From Romboutsia hominis (GTDB lineage Bacteria > Bacillota > Clostridia > Peptostreptococcales > Peptostreptococcaceae): a stretch of 64,000 bases of DNA. Position 1 is the stretch's first letter. Each line of letters begins with the position of its first letter. The position numbers were made by a program, and so were the translations under genes. Positions 45,673-54,328 of this stretch are shown in pieces. The DNA is taken from positions 868,001-932,000 of the forward strand of contig NZ_LN650648.1 of assembly GCF_900002575.1 (NCBI RefSeq), in the 5' to 3' direction. The notes beneath the pieces are model-generated. The model did no database searches and was not told the origin of the DNA. It was given only the letters and a program-made list of their open reading frames with translations.

Positions 45673-45694
45673 TTCATAAAAAATTCATATAGTT
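45673..45694 (+). promoter_or_regulatory. 11-bp-spaced direct repeat upstream of the response regulator
   Basis: TTCATA at 45673 and again at 45684, eleven bases apart, as expected for tandem binding of an OmpR-type regulator. The same TTCATA half-site occurs downstream of the kinase at 47692-47713. Confidence 0.5.
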
Positions 45695-45749
45695 ATAAAT
45701 TAATTATGATAAAATTAAATATAAATAAAGATCAAATGGAGTTGATAAA

Positions 45750-46414
45750 ATGAGTGAATCTATATTAGTTATTGAAGATGATTCAGATATACAAGAACTC
45801 ATAGTTGAGTTTTTAGGTTCTAAGGGATATAAAATAGACTCAGCTAATGATGGAGTAGAAGGTATACAAAAGTTTAAGGAAAAAGAATATGATTTAATAA
45901 TACTTGATATTATGATGCCAAATTTAGATGGACATTCAGTATGTAAAATGATTAGAAAAAATTCAAATGTACCTATAATATTTTTAACAGCATTAACTGA
46001 CGAATCAGATCAGATAAAAGGGTTTGATTTAGAGTGTGATGATTATATAACAAAGCCTTTTTCATTTAAGTTACTTATAAAAAGAGTAGAAGCAGTGCTT
46101 AGAAGGACATCACAAACTAGTAGTGACTGTTTAATCTTTGAAGACTTAAAATTAGATTTAAATACGTATACAGCACAAATAAAAGAAGAAACTATAGAAC
46201 TTACTTTAAAGGAATTTAATATACTTAAGACTTTAATAGAAAAATATCCACAAGTGGTAACTAGAGAAAGTTTATTAGATAGTATATGGGGATATGACTA
46301 TTATGGAGATACAAGAATAGTTGATGCACATATAAAAAATATAAGAAAAAAATAGTATTACCATATATAAAAACAGTAAAAGGTATAGGATATACTCTTG
46401 AAAAAGATATTTAG
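45750..46414 (+). CDS. OmpR-family response regulator, frameshifted near the C terminus
   Basis: The receiver domain is intact: acidic pocket EDDSD, phosphorylation Asp in LIILDIMMPN, Thr in FLTALT, and Lys in YITKPF. The winged-helix effector follows (LTLKEFNILKTLIEK ... SIWGYDYYGDTRIVDAHI). The reading frame closes at 46355 right after NIRKK because a run at 46346-46352 has seven A. With eight A the frame continues IVLPYIKTVKGIGYTLEKDI to a stop at 46412-46414, the normal end of the family, overlapping the kinase start by 17 bases. It is either a homopolymer error, a real mutation, or slippage. Confidence 0.85.
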
Positions 46415-47666
46415 TAAATGGGAAAAATTAAATATAAAGTATAAACTATTTACAATAACAACAGGGTTATTACTAGCATTAGCTATAATAATATACCTAA
46501 TCTTATATTTTTTATTACCAACATATTATTATGAGTATAAAATAGGGAATTTCGAAAAAAGTGTAGCACGACTTAAGAAAGAATCAGTATTTTATACAAC
46601 GGATGAATTAAAAGAGAAGCTACATCAACTAGAAGCGAGTCAAAATCTATCTGTTCTTTTAACTAACCAAAGTGGAAGAAGAATTTATGGTAGAACAGAA
46701 TTATTAATACTTAATCATAGTAAATATATAATAAATAATAGTAGAGAATACCCTAAGAATATTACTATATATACTAAAGATTCAATACTCCCATATAATT
46801 TAAGTATAGTAATGCCGCTTCAGCCTATAGATGAAGCTACTGAGGTTATAAGAAATCTTATGCCATATATTATAGGGGTAGCTATATTAATAGCTATAAT
46901 AGGTGCATACATATATACAAAAGTAATAACTAAACCTTTGATAGATATAATAGAAACTGAAAGAGAAGCTGAAAATAAAAGAAAAGAATTTATAGCTACT
47001 ATATCTCATGAACTAAAAACGCCAATAACTATAATAAGTGGACAACTAGAAGGTATGATTTATAATATAGGGAAATATAAAGATAGAGATTTATATTTAG
47101 AAAAATCATATGATACTACACAAGAGTTAAAAGAATTGGTAAATGAGATGATAGAAGTATCAAAATGTGAAATATTAGAAACTGATTTGACTTTAGATAC
47201 TGTTAATTTAAGCAATATGGTTGAAAATATAATAAAAAGACAAGCATTTTTAATAGAAGATAAAAATTTAAATACAGTAATAGATATAGAAAAAGATTTG
47301 TATGTAAAATGTGATGAAGATAGAATAAAAAAAGCAATAAGTAATATAATAAACAATGCTATAAAATATTCACCAAATAAAGAAACTATAATAGTGAAGC
47401 TGTACACTAAAAGTGTAAAAATTGCTAGAAGAAAAACTGATTCAAAAATATATTTAGAAGTCGAAAATACAGGCATTACTATAGATAAAAAATATCTAAA
47501 TGAGATATTTAAGCCATTTTTTAGAGTAGAAAAATCAAGATCTAGAAAAACTGGAGGAAGTGGGCTAGGGTTATATTTAGTTAGTAAAATACTTCAAAGT
47601 CATGGATTTAAGCATAACATAAAAAATAAAGAGAATTCAGTAATATTTACTATAGAGTTTAATTAA
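46398..47666 (+). CDS. Membrane sensor histidine kinase
   Basis: A 422-residue kinase with two membrane segments (about 17-42 and 155-177) around an extracytoplasmic sensor of roughly 110 residues. HisKA follows with ATISHELKTP, then HATPase with ISNIINNAIKYSP (N box), VENTGITI in the G1 position and GGSGLGLYLV (G2). The G1 form N-T-G is seen in VanS-like kinases. The start is TTG overlapping the restored end of the response regulator, so the pair is translationally coupled. The stimulus is unknown. Confidence 0.88.
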   Translation: MKKIFSKWEKLNIKYKLFTITTGLLLALAIIIYLILYFLLPTYYYEYKIGNFEKSVARLKKESVFYTTDELKEKLHQLEASQNLSVLLTNQSGRRIYGRTELLILNHSKYIINNSREYPKNITIYTKDSILPYNLSIVMPLQPIDEATEVIRNLMPYIIGVAILIAIIGAYIYTKVITKPLIDIIETEREAENKRKEFIATISHELKTPITIISGQLEGMIYNIGKYKDRDLYLEKSYDTTQELKELVNEMIEVSKCEILETDLTLDTVNLSNMVENIIKRQAFLIEDKNLNTVIDIEKDLYVKCDEDRIKKAISNIINNAIKYSPNKETIIVKLYTKSVKIARRKTDSKIYLEVENTGITIDKKYLNEIFKPFFRVEKSRSRKTGGSGLGLYLVSKILQSHGFKHNIKNKENSVIFTIEFN

Positions 47667-47680
47667 ACTTTCAAAGTTCA

Positions 47681-47730
47681 TTCACTTAAAACTCATATTA
47701 AATTCATATTAAAAAGTTAATATATAAGTA
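47681..47730 (+). promoter_or_regulatory. Three 11-bp direct repeats and promoter before the small RNA
   Basis: TTCACTTAAAA, CTCATATTAAA and TTCATATTAAA follow one another at 47681, 47692 and 47703 without gaps. They end where a -35 would be, about ten bases before a TATAAG -10-like box at 47723. This is the classic layout of an OmpR/PhoB-type activated promoter; the adjacent two-component system is the natural regulator. Confidence 0.62.
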
Positions 47731-47734
47731 TAGA

Positions 47735-47850
47735 AAGACTAGCTTAAAAACCATAATATAATACCCTAAAATAATGGCAACACTCCCTCACATCCTCCTA
47801 TGGGTTGCCATTATTTATATCCCCTATATTTTATATAGGGGATATTTTTA
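47735..47850 (+). ncRNA. Probable small regulatory RNA with C/U-rich loop
   Basis: No ORF. A perfect 13-bp stem (47769-47781 with 47804-47816) presents a 22-base loop rich in C and U, containing CTCCCTCACATCCTCCT. It is followed at once by a perfect 13-bp terminator hairpin (47817-47845) and TTTTT. The loop is complementary to Shine-Dalgarno sequences (AGGAGGAUG), as in C-rich sRNAs such as RsaE/RoxS. The start near 47735 is inferred from the promoter position. Confidence 0.55.
47817..47849 (+). terminator. Terminator of the small RNA
   Basis: ATATCCCCTATAT / ATATAGGGGATAT with a three-base loop, then five T. Confidence 0.9.
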
Positions 47851-47960
47851 ATTGTAAGTAAAATGTATAATTTATAAAATAATAAATTAGATTTTGTACA
47901 AAAAAAGAAAGTAATAATTTTTAATAAAATGCAAAAAATAATATAAATAAAGGAGGATAT

Positions 47961-48170
47961 ATGACTACTATGAAAAATTATATGAATAATATGAAAAATG
48001 ATATGGAAAAAAGACTTGATGGAGCTAAAGAAAAAGCAGAAGATGTAAAAGAAAATGTACTAGGATTTATGGCTAATATGGAAAATCAAGTGGAAGATGG
48101 AATGGAAAGATATAAAGAAAAAAAATTTGCTAAAAATTTAAAAAAACAAATGGAAAAAGAACATAAATAA
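47961..48170 (+). CDS. Small charged helical protein
   Basis: A 69-residue Lys/Glu/Met-rich protein predicted to be one or two long amphipathic helices (KNDMEKRLDGAKEKAEDVKENV), similar in style to YtxH or CsbD-like stress proteins but not assignable. AAAGGAGGATAT precedes the ATG; this site is complementary over eight bases to the loop of the small RNA encoded just upstream. It is monocistronic. Confidence 0.6.
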   Translation: MTTMKNYMNNMKNDMEKRLDGAKEKAEDVKENVLGFMANMENQVEDGMERYKEKKFAKNLKKQMEKEHK

Positions 48171-48176
48171 ATACCT

Positions 48177-48204
48177 AAAAGAGCTAAATTATTTAGCTCT
48201 TTTA
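48177..48204 (+). terminator. Intrinsic terminator
   Basis: AAAAGAGCTAAATTATTTAGCTCTTTT hairpin. Confidence 0.85.
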
Positions 48205-48327
48205 ATATTTAAATAAAATTGTATCATTACATTTTATATTTATTATATATTTAAGATCCATATATGGAAATTGTATGGGTTAGGTAGTAATATTTAATTA
48301 GGATTCATTAAAAGTGGAGGAATAATT

Positions 48328-48849
48328 ATGGATAGAATGAATGAAGTAAGTAAAACTAAAACAAAATTTTTAGTGACATCATCTTTATTTGCCGCACTAG
48401 TTTGTTTAACAACAGCATATATATTACATATTCCAGTAGGAGCTAATGGAGGGTATGTTCATATAGGGGATTCATTTATATATTTAGCAGCAGCTATACT
48501 TCCTACTCCTTACGCAATGATTTGTGCAGCAATAGGAGCTGGAATGGCAGATTTAGTTAGTGGTGCAGCTATATGGCTAATACCAACAATAATAATAAAG
48601 CCAATATTAGTATTATTTATAAGCTCAAATAGCGAAAAAATAATAACTAAAAGAAATATAATAGGAAGCTTTATTGCGGGATTTGTAGGATGGTTTTTAT
48701 ATATGATAGCAGGGGGAATTATATCAGGTACATTTGTAGGTGCATTTGTATTGTCTCTTGTAGGTTTTGTACAACCAATAGGAAGCTTTATAGTGTTTTT
48801 ATTAATTGGAAGTACTTTTGATAAATTAGAAATAAAGAAAAAATTTTAA
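48328..48849 (+). CDS. ECF transporter S component, probable queuosine-precursor transporter (QrtT-like)
   Basis: A 173-residue membrane protein with five to six hydrophobic segments, of the S-component type that binds a vitamin-like ligand and uses a shared ECF module. VHIGDSFIYLAAAILP and GAGMADLVSGAAIWL are conserved S-component blocks. The next gene is a short radical SAM protein 16 bases away; this pair matches the QrtT-QueL queuine salvage arrangement described for Clostridioides difficile, as I recall it. GTGGAGGA precedes the ATG. The substrate is inference. Confidence 0.72.
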   Translation: MDRMNEVSKTKTKFLVTSSLFAALVCLTTAYILHIPVGANGGYVHIGDSFIYLAAAILPTPYAMICAAIGAGMADLVSGAAIWLIPTIIIKPILVLFISSNSEKIITKRNIIGSFIAGFVGWFLYMIAGGIISGTFVGAFVLSLVGFVQPIGSFIVFLLIGSTFDKLEIKKKF

Positions 48850-48865
48850 TAAAAAGGAGATAGAT

Positions 48866-49462
48866 ATGAATATATTATATACAATAGGTGATAGTCTTTA
48901 TGTAAACTTAACTAATAAATGTCCATGTAGATGTATATTTTGTATAAGAGATGAGAAGGATGAAATTGAAAAAAGTGGAAGTTTATGGCTAGAACATGAA
49001 CCAAGTATTGACGAAATAAAGGAAGCTTTTAAAAATTATAATTTAAGCGATTATAATGAAGTTGTATTTTGTGGATATGGAGAACCCTTAGTTAGACTAG
49101 ACGAAGTAATAGAAATTAGTAAGTTTATAAAAGAAAAAAGTAATGTAAAAGTTAGGGTTAATACCAATGGTTTAAGTGATTTGATTCATAAAAAGAAAAC
49201 AGCAATACTATTAAAGGATAATATAGATTCTATATCAATTAGCTTAAATGCTCCAAATAAAGAGGTTTATACAAAGGTTACAAGACCTAAATACGGGGAA
49301 GTATCATTTGAATATATGATAAATTTTGCAAAAGAATGTAAAGAGTATATAAGTGAAGTAGCTTTTTCCGTTGTAGATGAAATATCGCAAGAAGAAATAG
49401 AAATGTCAAAAGTGTTAGCAAATAAGCTTGGAATAGATTTAAAAGTAAGAAATAAAAATTAA
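48866..49462 (+). CDS. Radical SAM protein, probable queuine lyase (QueL-like)
   Basis: A 198-residue compact radical SAM enzyme. The cluster motif C-x3-C-x2-C is CPCRCIFC near residue 18; CGYGEPL is the GGE-type SAM-binding motif, and VRVNTNG follows. It is shorter than most radical SAM enzymes and lacks extra iron-sulfur cysteines. Next to a QrtT-like ECF S component it probably releases the cyclopentene of queuine to give preQ1, which tRNA-guanine transglycosylase can insert. AAAGGAGATA precedes the ATG. The alternative is another TIGR04100-type role. Confidence 0.75.
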   Translation: MNILYTIGDSLYVNLTNKCPCRCIFCIRDEKDEIEKSGSLWLEHEPSIDEIKEAFKNYNLSDYNEVVFCGYGEPLVRLDEVIEISKFIKEKSNVKVRVNTNGLSDLIHKKKTAILLKDNIDSISISLNAPNKEVYTKVTRPKYGEVSFEYMINFAKECKEYISEVAFSVVDEISQEEIEMSKVLANKLGIDLKVRNKN

Positions 49463-49476
49463 AATACTTAGAGTAC

Positions 49477-49520
49477 ACTAAAAAACTATAAAAATAAATT
49501 TATTTTTATAGTTTTTTAGT
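49477..49520 (+). terminator. 44-bp perfect palindromic terminator
   Basis: ACTAAAAAACTATAAAAATAAA and its exact complement without a spacer; ends the radical SAM gene. Confidence 0.8.
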
Positions 49521-49683
49521 ATATATAATAATAAATAAGTATTAAAATATAAATTTAAATTCAATGGGGAATATTTCATAAAAAGTAAAAAAAATATAAA
49601 AAAAGTATAAAATTTGACGGTATTTATGGTAAACTACAACTAAAAAGAAAATTAAATTAACAAAAGAACAGGAGCAAAGAGCA

Positions 49684-50172
49684 ATGGGAATATTTGATAT
49701 CTTCAAAAAGAAAAATAAAAGCAGTATTATATTATCGCCTACAAATGGTGAAATATTAGAGTTATCATATGTACCAGATGAGGTATTTTCCAACAAGATT
49801 ATGGGAGATGGATTTGCTATAAAGTCAAATGATGGGGTTATAGTATCACCAGTAGATGCAACAGTTGAGATGATATTTGATACTAAACATGCTATGGGGT
49901 TAAAAACTGATGATGGTTTAGAATTACTTATACATTTAGGAATAGATACAGTGAATTTAAAAGGTGAAGGTTTCGAGATATTCACAAATGTTGGAGATAA
50001 AGTTAAAGCAGGAGATAAAATAATGAAAATGGATGTTGACTTTATAAAAAATAATGCAACATCGGATATAAGTCCTATAATATTTACTAGTTTAGAAGAT
50101 GGACAGTCTGTAAAAATTGTAACAGGTGCTGTAGAAGCTAAAGAAGAAAATAGAATAGAAATAGTTAAATAA
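49684..50172 (+). CDS. PTS glucose-family EIIA component
   Basis: A 162-residue IIA-Glc/Crr-type phosphocarrier of the sugar phosphotransferase system. The active-site histidine is in LLIHLGIDTVNL and the second in FDTKHAMGLK. It accepts phosphate from HPr and passes it to the IIB domain, probably of the permease encoded next. AGGAGC precedes the ATG. A terminator separates it from the permease gene. Confidence 0.93.
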   Translation: MGIFDIFKKKNKSSIILSPTNGEILELSYVPDEVFSNKIMGDGFAIKSNDGVIVSPVDATVEMIFDTKHAMGLKTDDGLELLIHLGIDTVNLKGEGFEIFTNVGDKVKAGDKIMKMDVDFIKNNATSDISPIIFTSLEDGQSVKIVTGAVEAKEENRIEIVK

Positions 50173-50183
50173 CTAACAAATAG

Positions 50184-50214
50184 GGGGTCTTTAGATATAT
50201 CTAAGGACCTTTTA
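50184..50214 (+). terminator. Terminator between EIIA and EIICB genes
   Basis: GGTCTTTAGAT / ATCTAAGGACC with one mismatch and a T-rich end. Confidence 0.75.
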
Positions 50215-50267
50215 TATGTAATAAAATTAAATTAAAATAAATAATGACATCAACAGGAGGAAATTAT

Positions 50268-51707
50268 ATGCTTAAATTTTTACAGCGTATAGGTAAATCA
50301 CTTATGTTACCTATAGCGGCACTACCAATAGCAGGTATTATGCTAAGAATTGGACAACCTGATGTAATAAAAGCATTGTATGCAGTGCCATTTATGTCTC
50401 AAATACTTCCATTTTTTGGAGCAGCAGGGTCTGCATTATTTGATAATTTACCATTATTATTTGCGCTAGGAGTTGCAGTTGGTTTATCTGATGATCAAAA
50501 TGGTGCATCAGCTCTAGCAGGTGTTATATCTTATCTAACGTTAACTAATGTTACTACTAAATATTGGGGTATAAATTTTGCACCAGAAATAGCATCAACA
50601 TTAAATATATCATTTTTAGGTGGTATACTAGCAGGTTTAATAGGTGGATTATCTTATAATAGATATAGAAAAGTTCAACTGCCAGAGTTTTTAGCATTCT
50701 TTGGTGGAAGAAGAGCAGTTCCTATAATGTCTGGATTAATATCAGCTATAGTAGCTATACCTTTAGCTATAGTTTGGCCTAGTATTCAAGCTTTTTTAGG
50801 AGATATATCAGCAGCTATAGCAGGGTTTGGAGCTATGGGAGCAGCATTATATGGATTCTTTAATCGTCTATTAATACCAATGGGACTTCATCATGTATTT
50901 AATTCATTCTTCTGGTTCCAATTAGGAAACTTTAATGGGACAACAGGCGATTTAAACAGATTCTTTGCAGGAGATCCTACAGCAGGACACTTTATGGCAG
51001 GATTTTTCCCAGTAATGATGTTTGGTTTACCAGCAATAGCATTTGCTATATACTGTGCAGCTAAGAAAGAAAAGAAAAAAGCGGTAGCAGGTATGCTTTT
51101 ATCTTTAGGACTTACAGCTTTATTAACAGGTGTTACAGAGCCACTTGAATTTTTATTTATATTTTTATCACCAGCATTATTAGTAGCACATGCAATACTT
51201 ACAGCAATATCTATGTTTATTACAGATTCACTAGGAGTACTTCATGGGTTTACATTTTCAGCAGGAGCGATAGACTATTTACTAAACTTTAACTTAGCTA
51301 CTAATCCAATATATATATTACTAGTAGGGCTTGGAATTGGTGCTTTATACTTTGTAGTATTTTACTTTTTAATAGTTAAGCTAGATTTACCAACTCCAGG
51401 TAGAGAAGATGATGATGAACTTAGTTCAAATCCAATACAAAATAGTGAAGTAGCAGCAACTAGTGAAGATGAAATATCTAGAAAATATATAGAATATCTA
51501 GGTGGAGATGAGAATATAATTAAGGTTGAAAACTGTGCAACTCGATTAAGATTAGAACTAGTTGATACTAATAAAATGAATGAAAAAGGTTTAAAATCAT
51601 TAGGGGTAAAAGGTGTTGTTAAATTAAGCAAGACTAGTGCTCAAGTTATAGTTGGTACGAAAGTTGAATTCGTAGCTGATGGAATAAATGAAAGTCTTAG
51701 AAAATAG
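50268..51707 (+). CDS. PTS glucose/N-acetylglucosamine permease EIICB
   Basis: A 479-residue protein: membrane EIIC domain (about 1-370) starting MLKFLQRIGKSLMLPIAALP, with the LHHVFNSFFWFQLGNF and GVTEPLEF substrate-site motifs, then a linker and an EIIB domain with the phosphorylated Cys in VENCATRLRLEL. The N terminus resembles NagE more than PtsG, so GlcNAc is a good guess, glucose the alternative. An ORF opens at 50244, but the ATG at 50268 follows AGGAGG. It lacks its own IIA, supplied by the preceding gene. Confidence 0.92.
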   Translation: MLKFLQRIGKSLMLPIAALPIAGIMLRIGQPDVIKALYAVPFMSQILPFFGAAGSALFDNLPLLFALGVAVGLSDDQNGASALAGVISYLTLTNVTTKYWGINFAPEIASTLNISFLGGILAGLIGGLSYNRYRKVQLPEFLAFFGGRRAVPIMSGLISAIVAIPLAIVWPSIQAFLGDISAAIAGFGAMGAALYGFFNRLLIPMGLHHVFNSFFWFQLGNFNGTTGDLNRFFAGDPTAGHFMAGFFPVMMFGLPAIAFAIYCAAKKEKKKAVAGMLLSLGLTALLTGVTEPLEFLFIFLSPALLVAHAILTAISMFITDSLGVLHGFTFSAGAIDYLLNFNLATNPIYILLVGLGIGALYFVVFYFLIVKLDLPTPGREDDDELSSNPIQNSEVAATSEDEISRKYIEYLGGDENIIKVENCATRLRLELVDTNKMNEKGLKSLGVKGVVKLSKTSAQVIVGTKVEFVADGINESLRK

Positions 51708-51712
51708 AAAAT

Positions 51713-51744
51713 AATAAGGATATCTAAATTTAGATATCCTTATT
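51713..51744 (+). terminator. Terminator of the PTS permease
   Basis: AATAAGGATATCTAAATTTAGATATCCTTATT, perfect. Confidence 0.88.
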
Positions 51745-51932
51745 TATAATACCATGAATTTTAAACTTTATTAATTTTAGATGATTTAAGCAAGAGATGT
51801 TTTTAGTAAATACTAAGACAAAGTGTCGGTAGTAGGAGTAAATTAAATTTTTCTTGTTCAATTTTTACAAAAGTATAGCTATAATATAAAATAAATGAAA
51901 ATAAAAATTATCTAAAAATAGGAGGGGGATAT

Positions 51933-52787
51933 ATGTTAAATACTAATAAAGAACATGTAGTTAAATGGTCAGTACAAGGTAAAATTCATCATCCAATAGG
52001 TGGAAATTATAGAATAAGTCACGATGGAAAACCTATGATACTTCCAGCAACAGGTGGAATATCATATAATGTATCTGTTGGTGATAGTGTTTTTAATTGG
52101 GCAGGTGACCATGTAGAGCCAGGTGTATCTATAAGAAATGAAAATAGTTCAGAAAATGCAGCATTAATGACATTTGCATGTATTGGAAATGAAGCTAAAA
52201 TAGTATCAGGAGATGCTAAAGGTAAAAAGGGATATGTAACAGGTATGCATGGAGGTATAGACCATGTGTTAATATATTTTGATGAGGAAACTTTAGAAGA
52301 TTTAGCAATCGATGATAAAATAATGATAAAAGCATATGGACAAGGGCTTAAGTTAAATAACTATGAAAATGTACACATAATGAATATAGATCCTAATTTA
52401 TTTGAAAAATTAAACATAAAAGAAGAAAATGGAAAGCTTAAAGTTAATGTTGTAGGAAAAGTACCAGCATATTTAATGGGATCTGGTATAGGTTCTAAAA
52501 GTGCCGCTACAGATGGTGATTATGACATAATGACAGCTGATATGGAAGAAATAAAGAGATTAGGTCTTGATAAGTTAAAATTTGGCGATTTAGTATTACT
52601 TCAAGATTGTGATAACACATATGGTGTAGGATATTTAAAAGGTGCTGTAAGTATAGGAGTTGTAGTTCATAGTGATTGTGTGAAATCAGGTCATGGGCCA
52701 GGGGTAACAGTTATAATGACTTGTAAAGATGACACTTTAGAAGGTATTATAGATGAAAATGCTAATATAAAAAATTATATGAAATAA
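51933..52787 (+). CDS. DUF4438 family protein
   Basis: A 284-residue protein matching the DUF4438 pattern: PMILPATGGISYNVSVGDS, WAGDHVEPGVS, GYVTGMHGGIDHV, AYLMGSGIGSKSAATDGDYDI and SIGVVVHSDCVKSGHGPGV. Structures of the family are known but no function is. The conserved His, Asp and Gly blocks suggest an enzyme active site. AGGAGGGGGA precedes the ATG. It is monocistronic. Confidence 0.85.
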   Translation: MLNTNKEHVVKWSVQGKIHHPIGGNYRISHDGKPMILPATGGISYNVSVGDSVFNWAGDHVEPGVSIRNENSSENAALMTFACIGNEAKIVSGDAKGKKGYVTGMHGGIDHVLIYFDEETLEDLAIDDKIMIKAYGQGLKLNNYENVHIMNIDPNLFEKLNIKEENGKLKVNVVGKVPAYLMGSGIGSKSAATDGDYDIMTADMEEIKRLGLDKLKFGDLVLLQDCDNTYGVGYLKGAVSIGVVVHSDCVKSGHGPGVTVIMTCKDDTLEGIIDENANIKNYMK

Positions 52788-52826
52788 AAAATAAGGTCTT
52801 CTATTTAAATAGAAGACCTTATTTTT
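52788..52826 (+). terminator. Intrinsic terminator
   Basis: AAATAAGGTCTTCTATTT / AAATAGAAGACCTTATTT, perfect. Confidence 0.9.
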
Positions 52827-52993
52827 GAGTTAAAAGTAAGTATATCTATAGTTACTAAAAAATAAATATTTTATTTTAATATATGAGAATATGTATATTC
52901 AAAAAAGTGAAATCTATTATAAAAACAATTTTAAAGATTTAAAATTTACAAAAAATGGTATATAATATGAAAAGACTAACTAGGAGGGGCCAA

Positions 52994-53938
52994 ATGAATA
53001 AAAGTAAAGTTGTAATAGTAGGAACAGGAATGGTGGGAATGAGCTATGCTTATTCAATGGTAAACCAAGGAACATGCGAAGAATTAGTGCTTATAGATTT
53101 AGATAAAAAAAGAGCTGAAGGAGAAGCTATTGATTTAAATCATGGACTTAGCTTTGCACCAAGAAAAATGAAGATATATGCAGGGGATTATAGCGATTGT
53201 AGTGATGCCTACATAATATGCATAACAGCAGGTGCTATACAAAATGAAGGAGAGACAAGATTAGACTTATTACATAAAAATACAAAAATAATGAAGTCTA
53301 TAATAGGAGAAATAAAAAAGACAGGCTTTAAAGGAATATTATTAATAGCTACAAATCCAGTTGATATAATGACTTATGTATCATGGAAATTATCTGGTTA
53401 TGATAAATCGAAAGTCATAGGATCAGGAACGACACTAGATTCAGCTAGACTTAGATATACATTAGGTGAAAGATTAAATGTAAATCCTAAAGATATAAAT
53501 GCATATGTAATGGGTGAACATGGAGATTCTCAATTTGTAGCTTGGAGTTATGCACTTTGTGGATTACAACCAATATATCAAATAGCATCTAGAAAAGATA
53601 AGAATATAGATTTTGATGATTTAGAAAAAATAGAAGATGAAGTTAGAAATATAGCTTATAAAATAATTGATTGTAAAAAGTCGACATATTATGGTATAGG
53701 AATGGCTTTAACTAAGATAACTAAAGCTATACTTGAAAATGAAAATACAGTACTTACAGTATCATCATATTTAAATGGAGAATATGGAAATGAAGACGTG
53801 TATATAGCAGTTCCAAGTATAGTAAATAAAGATGGAGTAAGAGAAGTGATACATTTACCACTTGATGCTACAGAAAAAGAAAAGTTAAATGATTCTATAA
53901 AGATAATGAAAGAAAATATAAAAAAATTAGACTTATAA
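52994..53938 (+). CDS. ldh: L-lactate dehydrogenase
   Basis: A 314-residue NAD-dependent dehydrogenase reducing pyruvate to L-lactate, a fermentation end step. NAD site VIVGTGMVGMSYA, substrate loop AGAIQNEGETRLDL with the specificity Gln (malate enzymes have Arg there) and catalytic Arg, NPVDIMTYV, and the catalytic His in GEHGDSQ. An ORF opens at 52955, but the ATG at 52994 follows AGGAGGGG. It is monocistronic. Confidence 0.94.
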   Translation: MNKSKVVIVGTGMVGMSYAYSMVNQGTCEELVLIDLDKKRAEGEAIDLNHGLSFAPRKMKIYAGDYSDCSDAYIICITAGAIQNEGETRLDLLHKNTKIMKSIIGEIKKTGFKGILLIATNPVDIMTYVSWKLSGYDKSKVIGSGTTLDSARLRYTLGERLNVNPKDINAYVMGEHGDSQFVAWSYALCGLQPIYQIASRKDKNIDFDDLEKIEDEVRNIAYKIIDCKKSTYYGIGMALTKITKAILENENTVLTVSSYLNGEYGNEDVYIAVPSIVNKDGVREVIHLPLDATEKEKLNDSIKIMKENIKKLDL

Positions 53939-53946
53939 AAATAAAT

Positions 53947-53986
53947 AATTAAAAGCGCTACTTAATTTTAAGTAGCGCTTTTAATT
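53947..53986 (+). terminator. Terminator of ldh
   Basis: AATTAAAAGCGCTACTTA / AAGTAGCGCTTTTAATT with a short loop. Confidence 0.9.
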
Positions 53987-54130
53987 ATTTATAGTTATGT
54001 AATAGTATATGAAATATTTAGAGTATTAGTTTAAACAAATTTATCTAAAATATAAAAAAACTTATAATAATAAAACTTCAATATATGGATAACTTAAAAG
54101 TAAGCACAATTTAAAAGAAAGGATAAAGTT

Positions 54131-54307
54131 ATGAAAAAAGAAGTTAAAGTAAATGAAGGAAGGTCAGATAATAATCCACATATGGATAAGTTATTAAAAG
54201 AAAATAAAAATAGAATGGAAATTGCAGAAGAAATAAGTACTAATAAAAAAATAGGTGACATAGTAGGCGAAAGATTAGCTAAAAAACATCATTTCCCACC
54301 ATGTTAA
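54131..54307 (+). CDS. Small hydrophilic protein (58 residues), Tlp-like at most
   Basis: A short gene with AAAGGATAAAG before its ATG, 21 bases upstream of a second small gene. The product is charged and helical, with RSDN near the N terminus followed by KLLKENKNRMEIAEE, a faint resemblance to the spore protein Tlp, and ends in KKHHFPPC. The Tlp link is weak; treat it as hypothetical. Confidence 0.55.
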   Translation: MKKEVKVNEGRSDNNPHMDKLLKENKNRMEIAEEISTNKKIGDIVGERLAKKHHFPPC

Positions 54308-54328
54308 ATTAAATTTAGGAGGAAACTA

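Noticed and set aside
48205-48327. preQ1 riboswitch before the QrtT-like gene
   Set aside because: I could not match the C-rich loop and A-rich tail of preQ1-I, nor the conserved parts of preQ1-II.
49600-49640. Sigma-A promoter TTGACG before the EIIA gene
   Set aside because: The -35-like TTGACG is good, but no -10 box lies at a suitable 16-18-base distance.
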